Positions 56,801-64,000 of a stretch of 64,000 nt of DNA are shown one piece after another. Position 1 is the first letter of the stretch. Every line of letters starts with the position of its first letter. The stretch comes from Triglochin maritima (taxonomy: Eukaryota > Streptophyta > Magnoliopsida > Alismatales > Juncaginaceae): positions 36,747,621 to 36,811,620 of the forward strand of contig OY821784.1 of NCBI GenBank assembly GCA_963682175.1, written 5' to 3'. Position numbers and translations under genes: made by a program. Under the pieces are notes generated by a model. That model was not told the DNA's origin. It did no database searches and worked only from the letters and a program-made list of their open reading frames with translations.

Positions 56801-59800
56801 ACTAAGGGAAAGTGTGAGTTAATCTTCATTGAAGGTTCAGTTATATTTGCTCTCGATGTTTGTTGTTTGTCAATTTTGAAGCCATTGGAGCACTGAATTT
56901 GCAAACAAGAAAATTTCAATGTTTTCTCCTAAATGAGAGTTATTTTCTTAGGTCAGTCAGAAGTTGATGGTGCAAGGCTACTCTGGACATGCAAATTACA
57001 GTGGTGGAATTGATGTTGCTCGAAAACTCATTAAGTATGACGGGCTCCGAGGATTGTATAGAGGATTTGGTTTATCGGTTATGACCTATTCCCCAGCCAG
57101 TGCTGTATGGTGGGCAAGCTATGGAGCAAGCCAACGGATAATTTGGAAGTAAGAGCTGCACCTTGCATTCCTGATTCTACACATTGTTTAGTGAATCAGT
57201 TGCGCATATATAAAGCTCCCCCACATATTCATTATATCGTGGCGATATCTGTTTAGTGGATATCTTTCATTATTTCATTGAGATGTTTGTACTCCAGCTT
57301 TTGGCATATGTACATTTTCTATGTAGCAACATTAAAAGGTGTGGGACTGTCGGTGGTTTACTTAATCTTAGTTTGTGGATGTCTAGACTTAGCTTCTAGT
57401 AAACAAATTCCTTTCTAACTATGTTCTTTCCTTTTCCTATCTTGGCTCCTTCTGAGGTCTTAACAATTTCATTATCTCTTATCCTACAATATTTTGATCA
57501 TATCTAAATTACAAGATCATCTTCATTCATTGAAATTGCTATTTGTTCGCACTCCCGTTCAAAATTCCCTTTGGACTATTTTGATTTTCCAGCAGCTGAA
57601 ATGATGGATGTAAATCTTGACAAATAATGCTTTGAGTCGCACATTTACAGTTTTTTTCTGGCTAAAGATAAAAAAAGAACCCTCTAGTCATTTGTGTTTG
57701 ATTGCCTTGCACACAAAAAAGTGATTAGTTTTATTGTGCACATTTTTTACTGTTAAAGGTGAGATCACATTTACCTTTCTAGTTGAGCAAAACAAGAGAA
57801 TGGCAAAGCAAAAGTTTTGGTAATTATGTTCATGAATTTATAAATAGATTTCTTGGCATGCAAAAGTCATTGCAAATATACTTTCATAGAAATCTGTTAT
57901 AAATGGATTCGGTTTGATTGTGAATGGATTTCACATATCTAGTTTGTGCGTATAATTTAATTTGCTAGATATCCAATAATTTACGGATGCCACAGTGCTT
58001 TGTGGCAATTTTTTGAATTTTTTATGCATACAAGAAGATACAACATATAAATTTGTGCTTGATTCAGTTCTATTGTCTGCGACTCAGTGTTGACAACCAG
58101 AATGTTATTACATGTGCTTTGATTAACTTTACCCATTGAATTTACTTAAGATCTAATTTGTTATTCTTTTGACAGGTTGCTGGACCATTATAATGATAAC
58201 AGTAAATCTTCTCCTGGTGAATGGACTGTACCAATAGTTCAAGCTGGTGGAGGGCTTGTTGCTGGTGCGATGTCATCTTGTGTTACTACTCCCTTAGACA
58301 CCATAAAGACACGACTGCAGGTTGTGATTTTTTGGTATATGTTAAAGAATTTATCTCATGTTTTCTCTAATCGTATAGATTACTTTTTTAATTTTTAACT
58401 CCCTCCATGAAATCAGTTTGGTTTGCCCAGAAAAAAGGCAAAGGATTTTCACTCCATGTTGCAATTACGGCCTTTGAATTTTCTATGCCAATCACATTTT
58501 TATTTGTTGCTGTCACTGAAGAATCAAAGAGATGTAATTATGTAAACCTCAACCATTTTGCTTAACATGCCAGGGCCTAGACAGTGTATTAGATGTCACA
58601 TGTGTTATCTGGATGTAGAGTTTGCTCATTAAGCATAATTAAATTCAGTTGCTGAGGCTGTTTCCACATTTTAGATATTATAATATTATTTTGCATACTT
58701 TATTGTATCAACACAAACTAGTTGAAGATCTTGCTTGAGAAATAATAAGTGTTTGTAATGATTTTTATGCGCTTGCACTTGGAACGTCATTTGCTATGCT
58801 TTTCATCCCCTGATTTGACTTTGGCTCTGATTTATTTCATTACTTCACTATTATTCATATCTAATGCAATTGCTACTACTTTTTTTCTTTCTGAATTTGA
58901 ATTAGGTCATGGAACATAGAGGTAAAGGTTCTGCAAGATTTGTTGTTAAAAAATTGATATCAGAGGATGGATGGAAAGGGTTTTATAGAGGTTTAGGTCC
59001 CAGATTTGTCAGCACATCTGTTTGGGGCACCTCAATGATATCAGCATATGAATTTCTGAGTATGTATACTTTGTTTAACAGACCCTTTTTTTTACAGACG
59101 TTTTCTTTTCTAGTTTTATGGCAATCAGATTTTGTGTGATAGATGTCGTGAGATGGTTTTATGTTATAATTCAGCTTTGAACATCATTGTATTATAACAA
59201 ACAATAGATTTCCTAACTTTTAATGGCTTTTAAATTCTAAAAATGCATAATAATAATGAAGTTGGGGTCAGATTTTTAGATGATCTGAATCTCCTGTCAC
59301 TTCAATGTGGTAAACATAGCTGCCCCATTAGAAACACAGTTGAATCTGCTTGTATGAACTTTGCAGCTTTGAACATCATGTTAGTTATAACAAACAATTT
59401 CCCGACGAAAAAAATGCAAAATAATAAAGTTTGGGTCAATTTTTTTAGTTCTGAATCAATGAATGTGAATCCCATCACTTTAATGTGGTACATATAGCTG
59501 CCCCACTAGAAACATAGTTGAATCTGCATTTATGGACTTCTTGGCAGAAAATTTTGGGTCAAATTTAGTATGGTTGTAAAAAAAGTAACTAGAAGAAGGG
59601 AGATATAATAATCATGAGAAACATGTCGCGAAACTTATGTGTTTATTTGTGATTCAAAATTAAAGTAGTAATCTTTTGAAATATATTTTCTTGTCCAGTG
59701 GCTCTCCTGAATTTGTTCACCAGGTATCACGCAACAACTGCTTTGGTTATGAGTCTAGCATATACCGTAACGTTAGTGGCATGGCTATCCAGTTTTGGGT

Positions 59801-60077
59801 CTGTAAAGCATGCCATTTTGAACACGATCATATGATATAGTTGTAGTTTAGAACGGTGGTTGCTTGCAATCTTCATACAATCATTTGAGAAAATTAAAAA
59901 TGTGACTGGACAACTTTATGTGAAATTAGGATTGGGCCAGTCTTCCTTTTTCAAGTACTATCATTTTGTTATGCTGCCGACCACATGCACCTTTGCATCG
60001 GTGACTTGATACTATATAATAGTTCTTTTTGTGATCCTTTTACAGAACGCTTGTGCATAAAACAAGAGGACATTTGA
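50833..60077 (+). CDS. Mitochondrial carrier, SLC25A44-like
   Basis: Exons 50833-50912, 55422-55803, 56952-57148, 58176-58320, 58906-59059 and 60046-60077 join in phase to 329 residues. After a serine-rich N terminus, FYVMGAGIFTGITVALYP begins the first of three solcar repeats. The carrier signatures are PVSVVK (repeat 1, no acidic residue at position 3), PIDVVS (repeat 2, Ser instead of Lys/Arg) and PLDTIK (repeat 3, canonical), and each repeat ends in a GLYRGFG or GFYRGLG element. The sequence agrees with the plant At5g15640-like group, related to human SLC25A44, known to carry branched-chain amino acids; the plant substrate is not established, so transport of these is inference. It acts in the inner mitochondrial membrane. 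Intron 1 is 4.5 kb and repeat-filled. The last exon codes only ten residues plus the stop. Confidence 0.93.
51773..52236. mobile_element. hAT-type MITE in carrier intron 1, 464 bp
   Basis: Ends CAAGGTTTTCAGAACCG and (inverted) CACTGTTTTGAAAACCG, flanked by a perfect 8-bp TSD CTTCAAAT (51765-51772 and 52237-52244). The interior near both ends is CCGGTTC-rich. It interrupts one unit of the intronic tandem repeat and so is younger than the repeat. Confidence 0.88.
53273..53405. mobile_element. Small MITE in carrier intron 1
   Basis: About 130 bp bounded by ATTGAAAGGCGGCTAGGC and its imperfect inverse CTAGGCCCGCTTTTCAAT, with GGC/GCC-rich interior unlike the AT-rich intron. No TSD resolved. Confidence 0.55.
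59170..59535. repeat. About 194-bp direct duplication in carrier intron 5
   Basis: CAGCTTTGAACATCAT begins at 59172 and 59366. The following TATAACAAACAAT, AAAATGCA.AATAAT, GGGTCA, TAGCTGCCCCA and AGTTGAATCTGC blocks recur in order. Moderately diverged. Confidence 0.8.
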
Positions 60078-61779
60078 TTTCTCGCTATGTTCCCTGTGAT
60101 TAATGCAAAATATACAACATGAAGTAGGGCGTTCAGTCTACAAGCCCTTTGGGTGATTGATTACTTTTCCGACGATTTCAAGGAGAGGTGATGACTTGCT
60201 ATCAAGGTCCTCTCTCCATTTCAGCTGGGGCTTCTTGTTGCTACCAGTTCCATCACTGCAGCCGGAACAGATTGATTCTGGTTCTCAAACCGACGGTGGA
60301 TTTTTTTTCGTCTTGCTGATTCTATCACCCGGGAAGTGATTTCTTTACCTCAAATGTTTCTTCAATATTCATGCCCTTTTGGGCTTTCAGTTAGAAAAAA
60401 AGGATTCTTTGACCAGTGAGAGTTTGGCTCAATAATTCCTTCATCATCGCCATTCTGTAGTAAGCATGGTATGGTTAGCTGACAGGGAATCCAGGTGTAT
60501 ACAAATTTTTAAAAATATTCTTTCCTTAAGCCTATAGGCTGATTTTGTTCATTCATAAAAAAAATTGTTTTTGTTTCTGAATTTTCTTTTATTCAGGCGG
60601 GCACTTAAATCAGCGTCACATATTATCTTGATGCCATAATGTCACAATCATAACAATAGAATCGTCATCGTCGTTGTTTTGATCGATCTGCTTCTTTTGG
60701 CTTTGGCGTTTAGTCCTAGCTATTACAAATTCAATGATCTCCCAATTGAGTTATTGTTAGCTTTGTTTGGTCTAATTCATGGTGAATGGTATATTGGCAT
60801 GTGTATGACGTTGCTATGGCCTATGGGCAAGGAGTCTGGTACTTTCAGGGTAGTTCACAGTTAGATATTGTTTTCTTTCAATCTAATAAAATTACATGCA
60901 TATATACAGTATACTTGTCTGTGGGGAAGTGGAACGGTGGATTATTAAATATTGTAATCTGATCGGAGTAAATCTTGATATTGATCTCAACTCTCATCGT
61001 ATTTGTGACTACTTAAGCTCTAAAAAGATAATATACTGTACTCATCGTATTTGTAAGTTTTTCTTTGAAAAACAAAACACTGTCTTTGAAACGCACACAT
61101 CTTGTGAGTTATGTAAAACTTGGTAACCTTGCAGTAGAATTGGTCATGAATGCATTTTTCAATCCATCCGAGTATTTAATTCGATAACAAAATATGTAGT
61201 TAACGCTGTCATCTCCTGACTTGTGAGATTCAAAGGTCACGACTTGGTTTTCTTTTTTCCATTTTAATTGTTAGGATAGGTTGTAGATGTGTATCTCACT
61301 AATCGTGAGTTGCCACCAAAAGTAGAAGTTGAACTTGTATCAATCAAAAGTGTTATATTACCAATCAAAAGTTAACTTCGTGATCAAAGTTTAATATATC
61401 ATGTTGACGTCACATTCAATTGGTTATTTTGGAATTTCTTCCAAAATGCAAATGACTACACATCTTCATTTTTGTTAAATAACAAAAAAATGGTTAATTG
61501 CATGCATAGCGTTAAAAAAAATTGTAATTCTTAACGACCTCGACTCTACCCCTGTTATCAATTATGTCATCAAAAAATACGCTTAATATATATATTGCTA
61601 TTAAAGTTTCCAAAGTATCACTAACGTTAAATTGTCTTTCCTAACGTTCGTTACCTGAAGTCCTAAGCATTTTAAGTGTTAACGTAGGTTAAAAGGTTGG
61701 GTTCCAAATTCCAAAGACCAGACCAGACCAGAGCAGAACATAACAGAACAGAAGGCAAGCAAGCAAGCAGCAAGAGTGG
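60078..61779. other. Intergenic between carrier and CstF-50 genes
   Basis: Includes carrier 3' UTR, then unremarkable DNA. Short frames of 60-76 codons have no recognisable family. A GACCAGACCAGACCAGAGCAG run at about 61718 lies in the likely CstF-50 leader. Confidence 0.4.
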
Positions 61780-64000
61780 ATGGGGATGGGGATGGGGATT
61801 GACGACGGGATGGAGGAAATGGTCGAGAACGGGAGGCTCCACCGCCACATCCACGCTCTCATCGTCGCCCATCTCCGCGACAACAACTTCCACCACGTCT
61901 TTCTCTCTCTCTCAAACCCTAACATTTCCTTTCTTTCTTTTTTTTTCTCTCTCCCATTTCGTTTATTACAATGATCGACGTTCAATTAACTTTGACAGGC
62001 TGCGGCGGCGGTGGCGGCAGCCACGATGACGCCTTTGGGAGTGGAAGCGTTGCCCAACAAGCTCGCCGATCTCGTCTCCAAGGTTCGCTTTTTTAGGGCT
62101 CAGATAACCCTAGGTTTTTAACAACAAAATATAGTTGACACTTCCTAATTGGTAGGTCTAATTACTGGTGTTAGTGATGGCAGGGTGTGGCGGTGGAGAG
62201 GGGTGATGCACCCATCGTTGCTGCTTCCGGTGCCACTCTTGATCCATCAGGACTTACTGCTGGGAATGGTCTAGTGCCTGCACCCCAGAAGAACATTGAT
62301 TTCAGGTGATTGTTGTTTTTCCAATTTCTTAAGAATTCATTACATGAAATCATAATGTAGCTAGCTAGCTGGGCCTAAAAGGTTTTGTTCCTAGTTTCCT
62401 GTGTCAAATCCACATTGTACCCTATTCAGCTTTGGCTTAATCGGGTTGTCACCACACTGTTTTTTGATTATCATATTGATGTTTTTCTGCATGTCAAAAT
62501 CTGAATTACATTGGATAAGTGATGAATAATGTGTGCTGGAACAAATATTATGATGATTATGTGGTGAATAAATCTGTGCTAAAATATGATTTCTCTTTCT
62601 ACTCTATGAACCTATCCTAGTTTTCCAAATAGCTAATTTTGAACTGTGTTTGGATTGCTGGACATAACATGGACAGATCTTTGCATTTATTTGCAATCTG
62701 TATGTTTGACTGATTTATCCATGTTATCTTTTCGTCTGAATTGTATCCGTTGGCTCTGGGTTTGAACTTTTCCCCTAGAAAAGTCTACAAGTGTTGACAA
62801 AATTTTCAATCTATGCTTGCTCATTTCACATGCACCTCAGTGCTGTGCTAGATGTGAAGGGCTCGTCTAAAGTTTTTTCAAAGCATGAGAGCAGACATGT
62901 TTCAGAACACAAGGTATAGATATCATGCATTTTATCATTCCTTGAGTTTTGACTTGCATATAACATAGAGATAGTTTCATGCAGAATGCTGCTAGATGTG
63001 CAAGATTTAGTCCTGATGGACGGTATGTTGCAACCGGTAGTGCGGATATGTCTATTAAACTTTTTGAGGTTGTTTTCTTTTCTCTGCAGTAACACTAGTT
63101 AGATACCTGTATGTAGTCAAACATTTAAATTTCTGGCTCTATATGTCATCCTTGCTAATACTTACAGGAGCTGAACTGCAGGTTGCAAAAATCAAACAAA
63201 TGTTACTTCAAGATGGTAGAGATGGATCTGCCCGACCTGTGATTAGGACATTTTATGATCATCTTCAGGTAATTTTAGTTGAAACTTGTCACTTATTCCT
63301 AAATGAGACATGTAATACATTTCTTTTATCCACGGCATCATACCATGGATATTGTTGTCAATCACTTCAACTGTTTACATACATGTAATTTCTAAAATGC
63401 ATATACTACAACTGTTTACATACATGCATGTAATTTCTTAAAAAAATGCATTTGGTTTGAAAATCATGTGTAAGTCAATGTACTACAAAGAACAAAATAC
63501 ATTTTGCTAGATTATTTTTGATGTGTTTACATCATGTAATCTTCTAATTGTTAAGCTGAATTACCTTTGTTCTAACCAGACCTCACCACTCATTTCAGCC
63601 TATCAACGACTTGGATTTTCATCCCCAAGGCGGTATACTAATATCAGGGGCAAAAGACCACACAATCAAGTAATTACCACCACTTTTATGTATCTTTGGC
63701 AGCTGAAACTTTCTCAGGCTTTTGATTGGTTAACTTGATCCTTAATTTGATTAACGAAGTCGAGTGTCTCGACATTGTCAGTTTTTTTTCTGATTTAGTG
63801 ACATGCTTTAATCAACCCATGGGTTCAAACTAAGAAGGGTCTTAGCACATCGTTTAAAGTTTAGTGACAATTGCTCCCATTGTGCTCAAACATCAGAAAA
63901 AGTCTTGTGCCTTGAAATAAAATGAAGCACTTTTGTAGAGTTCATGATGCCGTTATTGGGTTATGATCTACAGCTAAAAGAACATGTGTAACTGCAATAG
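61780..64000 (+). CDS. CSTF50: Cleavage stimulation factor subunit 50 (CstF-50), 5' part
   Basis: Seven exons are visible: 61780-61896, 61999-62082, 62184-62305, 62841-62913, 62985-63068, 63182-63268 and 63599-63669, all in phase, giving 212 complete codons; the gene continues past the window. CstF-50 is a WD40 subunit of the complex that binds the GU-rich element downstream of poly(A) sites and stimulates mRNA 3'-end cleavage in the nucleus. The N-terminal segment (LHRHIHALIVAHLRDNN then VAAATMTPLGVEALPNKL) matches the family dimerisation domain. From residue 133 come WD-repeat strands: CARFSPDGRYVATGSAD with SIKLFE, and INDLDFHPQGGILISGAKD with HTIK. I chose the ATG at 61780; another ATG five codons or fewer downstream in the Gly-Met run could serve instead. 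Confidence 0.93.

Noticed and set aside
61672..61985. Minus-strand frames of 74 and 98 codons at the CstF-50 5' end
   Set aside because: Antisense shadows of the CstF-50 first exon and its CT-rich intron.
1..64000. CRISPR arrays, bacterial operons or phage-like modules
   Set aside because: Repeats here are transposon-derived or tandem, without regular spacers, and every gene recognised is plant-type with introns.

Overview
The window is nuclear DNA from a flowering plant, most likely a eudicot. Genes are split by GT-AG introns with AT-rich interiors, the proteins are plant-type (COBRA-like, LRX-type leucine-rich repeat, CstF-50, tail-anchored cytochrome b5), and the space between genes is packed with LTR-retrotransposon debris and small DNA transposons that often keep clear target-site duplications (TSDs). 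No prokaryotic operon or CRISPR array is present. The species cannot be named from the sequence alone.

Positions 1 to about 17 kb hold almost no intact gene. They contain several hAT-type elements with 8-bp TSDs, a run of retrotransposon LTR-like pieces, and an unusual ordered array (9257-13342) of four LTRs separated by three identical 371-bp internal segments, all bounded by one 5-bp TSD. Two minus-strand coding-looking fragments flank this array and an hAT element, and may be remains of an interrupted gene. From 17.3 to 19.4 kb lies a two-exon secreted LRR gene. From 19.4 to 28.9 kb there are a textbook MULE-type hairpin element with a 9-bp TSD, a roughly 3-kb inverted-repeat structure, AT-rich DNA, a possible gene-fragment-carrying element and a Harbinger-like element.

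From 28.9 kb genes become dense: cytochrome b5 (+), an RRM protein related to the N-terminal half of cyclophilin E (+), a broken COBRA-like pseudogene (-), an intact six-exon COBRA-like gene (-), an Endonuclease I-type nuclease with a lamin-tail-like C-terminal region (+), a mitochondrial carrier of the SLC25A44 type (+, 4.5-kb first intron), and the 5' part of the CstF-50 mRNA 3'-end processing factor (+, running off the window). I rebuilt exons by matching reading phase across GT-AG junctions; the six intact or partial multi-exon models (LRR, cytochrome b5, RRM, COBRA, nuclease, carrier) close in frame, and CstF-50 stays in frame to the window edge.

The genes do not form a pathway. COBRA-like and LRR proteins both act at the cell wall, cytochrome b5 at the ER, the carrier in mitochondria, and the RRM and CstF-50 proteins in nuclear RNA processing. 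The most unusual features are the LTR concatemer, the three loci rich in the CGGTCGACCG palindrome, the large inverted repeat, and the nuclease gene with a duplicated catalytic-exon segment.
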